Assembly (NCBI GenBank): GCA_032718475.1
Contig: JAUCBJ010006987.1
Coordinates: forward strand, 1-62,830
Direction: 5' to 3'
Origin: Nemertoderma westbladi
Taxonomy: Eukaryota; Xenacoelomorpha; Nemertodermatida; Nemertodermatidae
DNA length: 62,830 nucleotides
Of this stretch, positions 22,809 through 35,389 are shown one piece after another. A program made the translations under genes and the position numbers. Under the pieces are notes generated by a model. The model was not told where the DNA came from and searched no databases. It saw only the letters and a program-made list of their open reading frames with translations. Position 1 is the first letter of the stretch, and the number at the start of each line of letters is the position of its first letter.

Positions 22809-24518
22809 AACTCTGTGACTCCGAAAAGGTACAGCCTATGCTGTAGTAGAAGCCTACCAAGTTTCAGTCTAAACCGTTAGTAAATAACAAGTTGGAGAAG
22901 ATGTTAACTTTCAGACATTTCACCCTCTAGCGGTAGACTGGGGAAGTGAATAGGATTCTGCAACCCCGTAAAGATACAGCCTATGATGTAGTAGATACCA
23001 ACCAAGTTTCAGCTCAAAATGATTAAAAAGAACCAAAAGGGATGAGGTTTTCACTATCAGACAATTCGCCCTCTAGCGGCTGACTGTGGAACTGTAGATG
23101 ACTCTACTACTCCGCAAAGATATAGCCTATGCTATAGTAGATGCCTACCAAGTTTCAGTCTAAAAGGATTGTAAATAACAAAGTTGGAGGAGATGTTAAC
23201 TTTCAGACATTTCGCCCTCTAGCGGTAGACTGGGGAATTGTAGACGACTCTGCGACTCAGTAAAGATACAGCCTTTGCTGTAGTAGATGCCTACCAAGTT
23301 TCAGTCTAAACGGATTGTAAATAACAAAGTTGGAGAAGATGTTAACTCTCAGACATTTAGCCCTCTAGCGGTAGACTGGGGAATTGTAGACGACTCTGTG
23401 ACTCAGTAAAGATACAGCCTTTGCTGTAGTAGATGCCTACCAAGTTTCAGTCTAAACGGATTGTAAATAACAAAGTTGGAGAAGATGTTAACTCTCAGAC
23501 ATTTCGCCCTCTAGCGGTAGACTGGGGAATTGTAGACGACTCTGCGACTCAGTAAAGATACAGCCTTTGCTGTAGTAGATGCCTACCAAGTTTCAGTCTA
23601 AACGGATTGTAAATAACAAAGTTGGAGAAGATGTTAACTCTCAGACATTTAGCCCTCTAACGGTAGACTGTGGAATTGTAGACGACTCTGCGACTCAGTA
23701 AAGATACAGCCTTTGCTGTAGTAGATGCCTACCAAGTTTCAGTCTAAACGGATTGTAAATAACAAAGTTGGAGAAGATGTTAACTTTCAGACATTTCGCC
23801 CTCTAGCGGTAGACTGGGGAATTGTAGACGACTCTGCGACTCAGTAAAGATACAGCCTTTGCTGTAGTAGATGCCTACCAAGTTTCAGTCTAAACGGATT
23901 GTAAATAACAAAGTTGGAGAAGATGTTATCTCTCAGACATTTAGCCCTCTAACGGTAGACTGGGGAATTGTAGACGACTCTGCGACTCAGTAAAGATACA
24001 GCCTTTGCTGTAGTAGATGCCTACCAAGTTTCAGTCTAAACGGATTGTAAATAACAAAGTTGGAGAAGATGTTAACTTTCAGACATTTCGCCCTCTAGCG
24101 GTAGACTGTGGAATTGTAGACGACTCTGCGACTCAGTAAAGATACAGCCTTTGCTGTAGTAGATGCCTACCAAGTTTCAGTCTAAACGGATTGTAAATAA
24201 CAAAGTTGGAGAAGATGTTAACTCTCAGACATTTAGCCCTCTAACGGTAGACTGGGGAACTGTGGACAACTCAGTGACTCCGGAAATATACAGCCTATGC
24301 TGCTGCTGCAGTATATAGCAACCAAGTTTCAGCTCAAAAGCATTAAAAACAACCCAATGAGATCAGGTTTTCAGTATCGAACAATTCGCCCTCTAGCGGC
24401 AGACGGTGGAACTTCAGACGGCTCTGAGTATTACGTTGCAACAAGTTAGGGCAAGACCTATCTAACGAGCTATAGTAAGCGAGATTTCATCGAGATTAGA
24501 TGTATAATATTAGATAAA

Positions 24519-25037
24519 ATAATAATACAGTAAGTATAGGCCTACAGAAATAATTATTTTACTTTTAATATTCATAACAGTAAAACAAAAATGTTATAAA
24601 CCTCTCCTTTTCCATGCAGCCAATGATTGAGAAAGCAGAATTACTCTGAGCAATTCGCAACAGACAACCCAAACCCACCCCAATCAACACTCCAGCCTGC
24701 TTGCTCCTTATCTGTGCCCAGCCAGCTAGCTGCGAGTTCAATAATTACCTTAACGTTGCTATGATACAGAAAACAATCCTTCCCTATTCAATACCAATAG
24801 GGCAATTCGATCGTGCTTGGCGAATATGACATATTTATACACTATTTGGTTTTTAATCAATAAATAATCATACATATTTATATTAAACACTCGAATAAAA
24901 TAAAAACTTTGTGAGAATGGGACACGGCGAATCTACTCATGTTAATTTTATACCAGATGGGATAAATGTTAGCCCTCTAAATAATTAATTACCGATAGAA
25001 GAACCGAAATAATTCGATAAATTTCGCCCGAAAATCA
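24519..25037. other. AT-rich spacer between two Helentron-like right arms
   Basis: No coding frame. It contains ordinary AT-rich sequence with scattered taggccta. Confidence 0.5.
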
Positions 25038-25175
25038 CGAAAATCGCCCTCTAGCGGCAGACGGGTGAACTTCAGACGACTCTGAGTATTACGTTGCAAC
25101 GAGTTAGAGCGAGACCTTTCTAACGAGCTATAGCAAGCGAGATTTCATCGAGATGGGTTCGATTGTATAGCTGAT

Positions 25176-25207
<32 letters not shown>

Positions 25208-25235
25208 ATCGAGATTTATATATATTAGATTTTGT
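25038..25235. mobile_element. Second right-arm copy of the Helentron-like element
   Basis: Begins with one partial core unit (cgccctctagcggcagacgg), continues with the same right arm as at 24420-24490, then (ACAG)n at 25181-25207 and the end atatatattagat. In the first copy the microsatellite segment is deleted. Confidence 0.55.
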
Positions 25236-26396
25236 GACAACACATAAGAGACGGCCTCAACAGATCTGCCACAGCCAATCAAATACTCATCATATGGGTG
25301 TCTAAACTAATCAGTAATCTGCCAAACAAGAAGGAAAGTTAGGCTGTTACGTAACCTGACAGCATGGTATGGAGATAGAGATAACCAGTGGCAGAGTGGA
25401 GCAGCCGTTATACAGACTTTATGACGACAAGCTCGTACAGTACACAAGTACACTTCAATGGCGGCCACGTTAACTGATGTTAGGGTAAGCCAATGAATAC
25501 CATTGTTTGTCGTATTGGCAAGGCGATTTCCACAAAGTGGTAAGCGGTTTCCACAAAGTGGTAAGCGGCTTCCACAAAGTGGTAGGCAGCACTCAGCTGG
25601 TCATAGCCATTTACCTTAGAGTCTTAGGTTGAGCTAATAGATTGGTTTGTTATTGGTTGTGGCAAGATCCTGCCAGATTAATTAATATTGACTGCGTTGT
25701 AGTGAGTGTAGTTTACAATAATATTTAAGGAATGGATGAATGAACTGATGAATGACGGTTATTGAATGAAAATAAGATATAATTGGTTGTATCATTGTAT
25801 CAAACACATATCTCATTGTAATATAGTATAGGCTGATAGGCCTACTATTTTAAAACATGTACAATACAAGTAATATATTACGGATTATTTAAAATATAAT
25901 TAATCTACTGTAAACGTGTGGGGTGTCTAAAAAATAAACGGCACTCAGTAAAATGGGGTTAAAAGGTAGGGCATGATGATAACACAGAGCGAAATGAAAT
26001 ATAAAAAAAACAAATTAAAATTAAATATATTCATTAAATATTCATTCATTAAATAAAATTTTATTTAAACCAAAAAATTTTAATAAAAAAAAATATAAAA
26101 CTATTTAATAAAACTATTTACTTATTTTTTTTACTAGATGAACCAGTTGTAAAACCATTCACCCCGCTCGGGGGTATAGATTGTTTTTATTATAATATTG
26201 TCTATTTGGTCTACCACGAGCCGTTTTTATTTTTATTTCTGTCGGGATTAGACTGTAAAAAAGTTAAATATAAAAGGTTGACGGGAGGGCGGAGCAATTA
26301 GTGGAACAAGTGACCTACGATTGGATGATTAATTTACTGTTTTCCTATTGGATGTGGCAGATCTGTTAGGGCTGTCACTAATGTTTTCATTATCAA
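25236..26396. other. Intergenic, AT-rich, no gene seen
   Basis: Contains three tandem 21-22 bp units with the palindromic core ccacaaagtgg at about 25527-25585. Otherwise AT-rich with no supported gene. Confidence 0.5.
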
Positions 26397-26945
26397 AGCG
26401 TTAATTTCATGACTTCCATTAAAGTATTTACGCGGATTTCTGCAACAATCGTGTAAATAAATTAATACATTTGGGCAGCTTCGAAGTACATATAAAATAA
26501 TTAATAATTAAAGTAATTAAGTTAATTATTGGAATTCACAATAATTAAATTTATTAATATATGCCTAAATATACCGGTAAGTTAAATAAATAATTATAAA
26601 GTAATTAAATAATTATTTCCGGCACAATTGACAATATGTTGATCTAAGAAAAATAACCGAACCGTGAGGTGTTTCTTTAATATCTGAATATAAAATGTGT
26701 TTAATATGGTCTCACTTTCGCCAATCAGCCAATGGTATACATTTGCGGCCAATTAAATTTAATTCAATATCAGATGGCTCTGCCATTAATTTATTTTCAC
26801 GATTGTTGCAGAAATCCGCGTAATTACTTTAATGGAACAGTCTATTAATTTTTTTACGCGGTTGAGGTCAGGAGGCGGGAGGTACAAATCCACGTAAATC
26901 GGTAAATACTTTAATGGAAGCCTTTTATGAAATTAAAGATTTTAC
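26397..26945. mobile_element. MITE-like inverted repeat element
   Basis: An outer arm with taatttcatgacttccatta (26402 on) is answered by taatggaagccttttatgaa near 26911-26935. An inner arm, cgcggatttctgcaacaatc (26432 on), is inverted near 26800-26820. The nested inverted repeats total about 550 bp with no coding capacity. Superfamily unknown. Confidence 0.5.
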
Positions 26946-27109
26946 GTATGGCCGCCTGGCCGCTTTGGGCCTCCGTCAGACCGTATGTGACAGACTTACC
27001 TCGATATGTATAATTTTATTTTAATTGACCTGGTTCTGTGGATGTGTAAATTGTAGGCTAACTAATAATTAGGTTAAAAGGCTGTATTTATTCTTTGTAT
27101 ATATTTATA

Positions 27110-28595
27110 ATGGATGTTGATGGAATTATGTTTACTGGGGGGTTCCCTGAAGAAGCAAACGATGGCGCCGGTTTCGAATGTTTACCATTAACACTATGCG
27201 AAGAGGAGGAGACGGCGAATGATGGTTTTGCCTGCACGGGTGGTTTCGGTTCTGGTGAGGTTGAGCCAGTGTATGTATACCACGTTGCTACCTGCTAGGC
27301 CTCTAGTATCCACCGCGACGAGTTTGTTTCCATTAGTAGAGATAAACATAAACGAGAACTCTAATACATCTTGTAATTCCGATTCGGCAGATATATTGGG
27401 AAGAAAGATCGCAAATTTAAATTCGAAGCGATTAAAAACAACCGATGCCAGTAGGAAAACTGAATTGACCCAAGAGATAAAGGTGCTGATAAAGAGGTCG
27501 ACGAAAGTCCGTAAAAAGGAGAATCTGGCAATCGGCACTCCCCGGTCCAATATAGGTTAGAATTTTTACTAATCATAATTTTGACCTAGATCTTACTTAA
27601 ACTCTCATGCATCTAACAGTCTACAGTCTAAATAGATATCTGACATTACAGCATTATTGCATTTACCTCATTAAAAAAATTAAATAAAAAGAATTATACG
27701 ATGGTATAGAAAAATAATATAGGCCTACTCTGTTTAATTTGCTTGTTTATAATTATTATACATTCCATCCCGCAGGACAAACAGTGCACCAACATAGAGG
27801 GAAACAGCGGAGTGGGAAACTGTCTGGGGAGCAGTTGGTAAGATACAGGAGACGATACGCCGAACAATTCGCAAATTTGGTTATTTTATTTCGAAATAAT
27901 AATTGCTAATTATAATCTTCCTAGATTATAAAATACTATGTTCGTAACTAAAAAAAAACGATATTTTACTGTAAAAACGTTTTATTTTATAGGTTCAAAA
28001 ACACCACACAAAGACTGAAGATAGTGTCTTCATGATTGTAAGTGGGGGAACCAAGAAGCTCAATCAGTGGAATGCCGCTGAGGCATTCGTACCATTATTC
28101 GACGGGTTTCGGAAACATGGAACTGAGAAAGTAGTTGTTAGTTCATTCACATATACTATTAGAAAAATCTTACTTCGTTGGCCAACTTTCTCTACGAAAT
28201 ATACAAAACAAACTCTTTCTGTTTTCTTTTATTTATAATTTTTGCCACAAAATATCACCACAAAATTTTCACAAACAAAACTCCCTTCCATCCTTTATCA
28301 GAAGGTTGTACCTGTGTCTCTTGTGGTGACTGCTGCCGACAGCGCTACCACACGTACCTCGTACCCAAACCCCGCTCAACTCGCAACTGGCTAAAAACTG
28401 AATTTATTTACCTGTTTATTCATTTTTACGTTATTCTCCGTTTACCCCACCCGGGGGTGTATCTTATATTATTATTTGCATTATATTATTTATTTATCAG
28501 GGGGCAATTTCTAATGTGATTGAAGCTGACGATAACACGAAATCAGCCACATCTGAATCCACACCTATCTTGAATACCACAACACCAGAGCGTCC
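27110..28595 (+). CDS. Unrecognised spliced gene candidate (five predicted exons)
   Basis: I do not recognise this protein. Five open segments join in phase through GT..AG sites: 27110-27254 (ATG start, donor G|GTGAGG), 27337-27555 (acceptor cattag, donor G|GTTAGA), 27776-27837 (acceptor cgcag, donor G|GTAAGA), 27993-28130 (acceptor ttatag, weak donor GTAGTT) and 28501-28595 (acceptor tatcag, donor GTGAGT). Phases agree at each junction (1, 1, 0, 0). The predicted protein is acidic and Glu/Asp-rich first, then strongly basic (ENLAIG preceded by KRSTKVRKK), then QWNAAEAFVPLFDGFRKHG. A possible alternative last exon lies at 28301-28391. A later exon might be 30602-30695 (acceptor ttttacag, ending ERFHAF). 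The in-phase junctions argue for a real gene, but no homology supports it. Confidence 0.3.
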
Positions 28596-28791
28596 GTGAG
28601 TACAGTCGAGTCGACGTATTGCTTCATTCTCACCAAGAAGGCCGGTGTCATCTACCCGTGTATGTATCTTATATAATTATATTTACTTATGTTATATACC
28701 AATGTCGGCCACCAGTGCAGTGTCGGCACATGTGTCCAGGGATGGCATAACGGAACGAAAGACATTTCAATTTCGTGTCGTTTTCAAAAAG

Positions 28792-30318
28792 TGTCTGCAC
28801 CTGTGTCGGTCACCAGTGCCTGCACCTGTGATGGTCACCAGTGTCTGCACCTGTGTCGGTCACCAGTGTCTGCACCTGTGTCGGTCACCAGTGTCTGCAC
28901 CTGTGACGGTCACCAGTGTCTGCACCTGTGTCGGTCACCAGTGTCTGCACCTGTGTCGATCACCAGTGTCTGCACCTGTGCCGGTCACCAGTGTCTGCAC
29001 CAGTGTCGGTCACCAGTGTCTGCACCTGTGTCGGTCACCAGTGTCTGCACCTGTGACGGTCACCAGTGTCTGCACCTGTGTCGATCACCAGTGTCTGCAC
29101 CTCTGTGGGTCACCTGTGTCTGCACCTGTGTCGGTCACCAGTGTCTTCACCTGTGTCGATCACCAGTGTCTGCACCTGAGTCGGTCACCAGTGTCTGCAC
29201 CTGTGTCGGTCACCAGTGTCTGCACCTGTGTCGGTCACCAGTGTCTGCATCTGTGTCGGTCACCAGTGTCTGCACCTGAGACGGTTACCAGTGTCTGCAC
29301 CTGTGTCGGTCACCAGTGTCTGCACCTGTGTCGATCACCAGTGTCTGCACCTGAGTCGGTCACCAGTGTCTGCACCTGTGTCGGTCACCACTGTCTGCAC
29401 CTGTGTCGGTCACCAGTGTCTGCACCTGTGTCGATCACCAGTGTCTGCATCTGAGTCGGTCACCAGTGTCTGCACCTGTGTCGGTCACCAGTGTCTGCAC
29501 CTGTGTCGGTCACCAGTGTCTGCACCCGTGTCGATCACCAGTGTCTGCACCTGAGTCGGTAACCAGTGTCTGCACCTGTGTCGGTCACCAGTGTCTGCAC
29601 CTGTGTCGGTCACCAGTGTCTGCACCTGTGTCGGTCACCAGTGTCTGCATCTGTGTCGGTCACCAGTGTCTGCACCTGAGTCGGTTACCAGTGTCTGCAC
29701 CTGAGTCGGTTACCAGTGTCTGCACCTGTGTCGGTCACCAGTGTCTGCACCTGAGTCGGTCACCAGTGTCTGCACCTGTGTCGGTCACCAGTGTCTGCAC
29801 CTGTGTCGATCACCAGTGTCTGCACCTGTGTCGGTCACCAGTGTCTGCACCTGTGTCGGTCACCAGTGTCTGCACCTGTGTCGGTCACTAGTGTCTGCAC
29901 CTGTGTCGTCACCAGTGTCTGCACGTGTGTCGATCACCAGTGTCTGCACCTGTATCGGTCACCAGTGTCTGCACCTGTGTCGGTCACCAGTGTCTGCACC
30001 TGTGTCGGTCACCAGTGTCTGCACCTGTGTCGATCACCAGTGTCTGCACCTGAGTCGGTCACCAGTGTCTGCCTGCACCTGTGTCAGTCATCAGTGTCTG
30101 CACCTGTGTCTGTCACCAGTGTCTGCACCTGTGTCGGTCAACAGAGTCTGCACCTGAGTCGGTTACCAGTGTCTGCACCTGTGTCGGTCACCAGTGTCTG
30201 CACCTGTGTCGGTCACCACACCAGTGTCTGCACCTTGTCGATCACCAGTGTCTGCACCTGTGTCGGTCACCAGTGTCTGCACCTGTGTCGCTCACCAGTG
30301 TCTGCACCTGTGTCGGTA
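28792..30318. repeat. 25-bp minisatellite array, about 61 copies
   Basis: Unit gtcaccagtgtctgcacctg followed by tgtcg, with variants gagtcg, gatc and acggt. Because 25 is not a multiple of 3, each frame cycles through all three readings and long Cys/His/Val-rich open frames appear (28645-29454 and others). The gag variant brings in TGA stops, so no frame spans the array. It ends on a consensus splice donor, tcg|gtaagtaa, at 30316. Confidence 0.95.
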
Positions 30319-30530
30319 AGTAAATACTAAAGTACTCCGTGCATATACGAGACTTAGATGGGAAACTTGGACTTTCTACCGTCTAATTTTAATAAATTAC
30401 ACATTATTATTATTAGTTAACACATAACACATTAGAGTTTAAACGGGATCATAATTTCGGGATTACCACCTATTTTATGGATATGACATTATATTGGTTG
30501 AAATAAATAAATAAATCATATGTACACCTA

Positions 30531-30554
30531 CCCCCCCCCCCCCCCCCCCCCCCC
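30531..30554. repeat. C24 homopolymer
   Basis: Uninterrupted run of 24 Cs, about 45 bases before a candidate splice acceptor at 30601. Confidence 0.95.
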
Positions 30555-30975
30555 TCGTTGTGGGAGTAAGATTCGATTTAATATATATTTTTTATTTTAC
30601 AGTGTCTGGGCCCATCTATATTGCACTGGCCTGGTTGAGAAGAAAGATATGGAGAATGAAAAATGGCGATTGCAAAGAACGATTCCATGCGTTTTAAATA
30701 GAATCCAATTTTTTTTCTAAAAAATGTTCTAGAACAAAAAATATTTGTTCTAGAACATAATTTTTAAAAAAAATGAATAGCTAACATCTTCTGGAACATT
30801 TTCTATACAAATAGTAAAAATAACTAGCTACTACAAGATATTTATAGAGGGAAGTAGGATGTCGGAACCAGTGTCGAAATTACTAGCTAAACCCATCTAA
30901 AACACTATAGCTACCATAACAATTTTGTATCTTACTACTAGTACTAGGATCGGCATGCTGCATTGCAGCTGCATT

Positions 30976-33306
30976 TTTAAGAATGCTGTGCCGGCTTATC
31001 GACAAAATTGCACCGCCACAACTCCCTATCACCCATGACATTTGCTAGATCATCCGCATCTTCAAGGCCAGTGTCCTTTAAGATGCGTCTCAAGAAAGTC
31101 ATGGGCTGTCCACCATGCTTATTCACTCCATGAGGCTGCCAAAGTACAAGATTATGCACTGGCTGGTCCTCACGGCGAAAGCAATGTCCTACAAAGCGGA
31201 GGCGATTTTGTTCTAGTGTCAAACTTGGGGGAACCAATGAGACACCTCCAATGTTATATAGTGTCTGGTTGGAGATGTGTGCATTGAACTTGACACAATG
31301 AACCCGGCGTAGCATTCTTGTGAATGTGCCATCCAGAGATTTGGTGTCCTCAGCAGTTAGAGCCCAGCATGGACTCCCATAGAGGAGTACTGGAACTAAT
31401 GCTGCTCTAAATAACCGGACCTTAAGTTTCCGATTAATTCTCGGTGACTTCCAAATCCTGGAAAGCCTATTCAAGGCTGCCCATGCCTTTCCCTTACGTA
31501 TTCGAAGGTCCTCACCTGACTTCCGTATCCATGATCCCAGGTAACAGAAGTCATCCACATGCTCAAGCATACCCTCTTTTGAGCTTATGCTCATCCGATC
31601 AGAGACTTGCTGAGGACTTTCAAAGTTAACTGTCAAAATTTTGGTCTTTCTGGAGTTAATAAAAAGACCAACACGAGGAGCCGTTGGGCTCCCTCTAGTG
31701 ATTCTGAGAGTACTCCTAAGTCATCAGCAAAGTCTAGATCAGTTAGGTACTTGGCAGGATTTCTTCGACTTCTGGAGCCAGTAGGTGGAGTTATCATCAC
31801 CCCATCATCATTATGATGATCTAAGGACATGCGTAGAACATAGTCAACAACAATTATGAACAAGAATGGTGCAAGTGTGTCTCCCTGGAGGACGCCCCAT
31901 AACACTTCAAATGGTTCTGTGTCACCGTCAACAGTAGACACAAATGTTGTCGAACCATCGTATATTGATCTGATTGCTGCAATAATTTCATCATGAATCC
32001 CATATAATGAAAGTATGCTGCACATACGTGAGCGAGAGACTGAATCAAAGGCCTTGAAGAGGTCAACAAAGATAACAGCCAGATGCCTGTCTTTCTTTTT
32101 TGATAACTCTTCAATTATCCTTCCAAGTGCCAAAATGGGCTCCATGGTCCCACGACCTTTACGGAACCCATTCTGATTTCCACGGAGCAGTCTCTCAATG
32201 GGATCCCTGATGCGATTTAATAGAATTCTATTGTATAGCTTTGCAGCAATCGAGATCAATGAGATTCCCCGAAAAGAACCATAGAGTGTTAGGTTGCCCT
32301 TCTTGGGAACTGGCACCAACTTATTTGTTTTCATTTCTTGTGGGACTCTTGTTGTACGGTACATGTCTTACTATGATGGGATAGATGAGCTTTAAACACT
32401 CAGGTATTTTAAAGACCTCAGGGGGAACACCATCTACTCCACTGGCACGATTGGTCTTAATGCTCTTTGCAGCAGCCTTCACTTCTGCAAAGGAGATATC
32501 ACCAATGGGAATATCTGGGAGTACAGACTCAGACACTTTTACTTCTATAAAGTTATCAGGCAATACCCTGTCATTATTGAGGAGCTTTTCAAAGTGGGCC
32601 TTCCAACCATTGAGGCGATCGGCTGGTGATTTAGCCTTAACCTTGGTGGTTGGTTGGCTTTTTCGACCAGCAAGCAAGTTGATCGATCTCCATGCCTGGG
32701 ATGATTGCCTGCTGTCGTCAGCATCATTGATGGCATCAACCTGTTGGTTTATTAGCTCCTGTAAATTAACAGAGTACTGCCTGTTCAGAGACCTAGATGC
32801 AGCAGCCTTAACTGCATTCTTGGCCGCTGTAGTCTGTTTGAGTCGGGACTCTTTCTGCGCCTTATATAGGTCATTTCGGCACTTCTGGATTTTGTTGTCA
32901 GTACAGGGGGCCCTTTTCCTATTTCGAGGGTATACAGGAACTGTTTCTGCAGCTGCTAACTTAACTGCTTCTGTGAAGGCAGTATAGCCCTCACAGTGAT
33001 CTGCCGCCTCAGAGGCAAGAACCTCATACCTGTTACTCAGCTGTAGTGTGAAGCTGGATCTCACACTTGGCTGTTGCAACAGAGAGGACCAGTCATGCCG
33101 CGGCAAGGCAGATTTCGTTGTTCTGCTAGCACGCAGACTAAGTCTTACCTTGGCCACAATAAGGCGGTGATCACTGGAGAAGGGTCGAAGTGTAAATGCA
33201 TTACAGTCTTGTATAGAGCTCCTGTACTTCCTATGAAACAGAATATGGTCTATCTGGGACTTGTGACCACTGGGTCCACTATAGCTTTCCAGTCCAGAGT
33301 TCCTTA
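30976..33306 (-). mobile_element. RTE-type LINE, 5'-truncated copy
   Basis: A minus-strand element whose 3' end is at about 30976-30987 (same end sequence as the copy at 44). It is 5'-truncated at about 33306, inside the endonuclease domain. At the 5' junction ttccttag is duplicated (33300-33315) and gtccagag occurs on both sides, suggesting microhomology at the break. It has no long UTR or poly(A), consistent with RTE. Confidence 0.75.
30977..33306 (-). pseudogene. RTE LINE ORF2: endonuclease C-term and reverse transcriptase
   Basis: Reading from 33306 leftward, the end of the AP-endonuclease domain is present (SQIDHILFHRKYR, then SSDHRLIVAKVRL), then a linker. The reverse transcriptase follows: NRASGVDGVPPEVF, LVPVPKKGN, GISLISIAAKLYNRIL, NQNGFRKGRGT, FVDLFKAFDSV (motif A), GVLQGDTLAPFLF (motif B), LDFADDLGVLSES (motif C, FADD). 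The thumb and tail follow: FCYLGSWI, IWKSPRINRKLKVRLFRAAL, LLYGSPCWAL and KHGGQPMTFLRR. The frame breaks at about 32340 and about 31635, so it cannot encode one polypeptide. The catalytic Asp residues of motifs A and C remain. The layout and tail suggest the RTE clade; phylogeny was not possible. Confidence 0.8.
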
Positions 33307-33391
33307 GTTCCTTAGTCCAGAGCCGCGACCTGCCGACTGGGTGCGACCATTAGTCGCTAAAAACGTGTCGATTGGTATTTGCGTCGAGTTT

Positions 33392-33420
33392 CCCCCCCCC
33401 CCCCCCCCCCCCTCCCCCCC
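33392..33420. repeat. C21-T-C7 tract
   Basis: C21 at 33392-33412, one T, then C7. It lies about 85 bases beyond the 5' end of the RTE copy. Confidence 0.95.
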
Positions 33421-34440
33421 TGTCTCGGCCAGGAACAAGTCCAGCAGCGAGATCAGGTCTGGCTTTGTATTGCTGTGACCCCCGAAACAAATGCTTCCCA
33501 ACACAAGAAACATCGTTGCAAATTTCATTTCTTAAGCAGTAAAAAAAGATTTAGGTATCTAGGTAGGATCTAAGTAAAAAGGATTTTAGACTTTGGATAT
33601 AAATTTTGTAGATCTTTGGCGACGTTTCTGTGAGTTTTTCCAAAGTCTACATTTTGCGCGGTCTATAAACTTATCCAAAGTGAATGATTTTAGTCTCGGC
33701 GGGGAACAAACAGTCTATTTTTATCGAATGTGATTTATTTCATGGTTGAGTACCTTGAAATATATATAAAATAGTGGCGACTCAATATAAACATCTCAAC
33801 GTTACCAATTTTATAGCACCTCGAAAATGGACGAATTCAAGATCTACATTTCTGTTTTAGTTGTTGTTTTGTTACATTCTTGGCAATATCTTCGCCATAG
33901 GAGATGATATGGTCACATCCATTGGTTATATAGAAAGCACATAAAATTATCTCAAAAATCGGCTCGTAATTGTGCCACTAGACCTAATTCACCAGTAACA
34001 GTGAACCGAACCTTCAAAGTTCGGTGATATTTTTTGAGTTTCAAACCCCCTGTTTCCAGTGACGAAATAAATATGTATTTAAGTCGTATTTATGTCCGGT
34101 ACCAAATTTTCATATTGTCTCATATATTGTCTCACATATTGTCTCTTCAAAACATATAAAATCTAAAACATGTCTGCCTTGGGTATCTCTGGAGCTGCGT
34201 ACTAAAAACGTATACTTTTAAAGTTGCGCCCAAGATCTACACTGGATCTACTATAAACAGAAAAAATACAAATACCCTGACAAATACAAACACCTGATAC
34301 CTGAGGATTCGATACGCCCTAGTCGAGTAGTCTGGTCGCTGCTCGCGCTCCCCGCGCTCTAGGCGTCGGTGCAGCCAGCCACCATTTGAGTTTGGGAACG
34401 CCACCGCTCCACGGTTCCGGCTGTGGTATCTGGACCTAGG
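33421..34440. other. Intergenic, mostly AT-rich, no gene seen
   Basis: No supported coding frame. GC content rises after about 34310, so the 5' UTR of the downstream retroelement may begin near here. Confidence 0.4.
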
Positions 34441-34443
34441 GAC

Positions 34444-34616
34444 CGGCATCAATCTCTAGCTTAGGACGACGGCAGACATACAGACGGCGAGGAGATTCGT
34501 GCTTCCTTCGGATTTCTCTCTTTTCCTTCCTCCGGATTTCGGCATCAATCTCTAGCTTAGGACGACGGCAGACAGACAGACGGCGAGGAGATTCGTGCTC
34601 CCTTCGGATTTGGTGC
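34444..34616. repeat. 97-bp tandem duplication in the probable retroelement 5' UTR
   Basis: ggcatcaatctctagcttag starts at 34444 and again at 34541, and both copies run through cggcgaggagattcgtgct. It lies about 0.8-0.9 kb upstream of the Ulp1 ORF in a GC-rich segment. 5' UTR repeats are common in non-LTR elements, but the element's 5' boundary is not defined. Confidence 0.6.
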
Positions 34617-35389
34617 ATCGTCTATCTATATTGAAGTTTCGCTTCCCTCCACGCCTCAACCTTGACAGCCTGGCGACGGCTCCACCGCCATCCGGAGTGA
34701 CACAGCCAGACAGCTAGAACTATGGGTCGGACAGGGACAACATCTGACATCCATTACCGGAGTGGAGGACGACGACGGCCGTTATTCGACTTGCGGGACG
34801 GACACCTCAGCGCGTTCAGTGAAGGTTAGACTTGGTACAGGTTTGCGGGTCGATCAAGTTAGATCGACCCGATCCGACCCGACCATCACTCATTATCCAG
34901 ACTGCAAAGCGTTTCTTGTTGTACCCTTTATGTTTGTCTGTTTTGTGTTTATGTCTGTTTGTGTGTGTTCAGTAACTTTTTAATTGATGTTACTGCACTC
35001 TCAATCATCACTGTTTATATTGTTTCCTGTTGCATTTTTTAAGTCCGTCTGTTCGTGTTAGGTTATGTCTGTTATGCTACTGCACTAATACAACACTGCA
35101 GACCATTAGTATTTTTGATTGCAAACCATCTCTAAATTTCTATTATTATTGTTGCATAATGGTAATTTCCAAAGAAAGCTTGAACTGTGTCCATTGTACT
35201 CAATATCATATTATCTAATTATTTGCTGCACAATTAATTAATTATTGATTTATGTATTGACCAGTCATACATGTTAATAATTTTAGTACCAATAGCTTTT
35301 TCTCTTACATGTCAATTTGTGCCCTACATTAGAGTCTAGAATTGTAATATTTATTTCACTGTCACAGTACATAGTAGTCATCCAACCGC
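34617..35389 (+). other. Presumed 5' leader of the Ulp1-PHD-RT retroelement
   Basis: GC-rich to about 34880, then AT-rich up to the ATG at 35390. No recognisable protein. Confidence 0.35.

Larger units (their letters stand above)
22221..24518. mobile_element. Helentron-like (HINE/DINE) element with 146-bp tandem core
   Basis: A terminal hairpin (22221-22258) is followed by tandem core units carrying gccctctagcggtagactg and gatacagcctttgctgtagt. From about 23100 to 24260 the period is 146 bp: the gactcagtaaag landmark falls at 23254, 23400, 23546, 23692 and 23838. Units before 23100 are more diverged. The right arm begins at about 24420 (gagtattacgttgcaacaag) and ends tattagat at about 24518. 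A second, truncated right arm at 25038-25235 keeps an (ACAG)n tract. A palindrome, a tandem core near 150 bp and a tetranucleotide microsatellite match the non-autonomous Helentron plan (DINE-1, pearl). The class assignment is from structure only; no Rep/helicase gene is present. Confidence 0.55.

Noticed and set aside
28645-30330. Long Cys/His-rich repeat proteins
   Set aside because: The 25-bp unit forces the frame to rotate, and gag variants introduce TGA stops, so no frame crosses the array. The open frames follow from the unit lacking stops.
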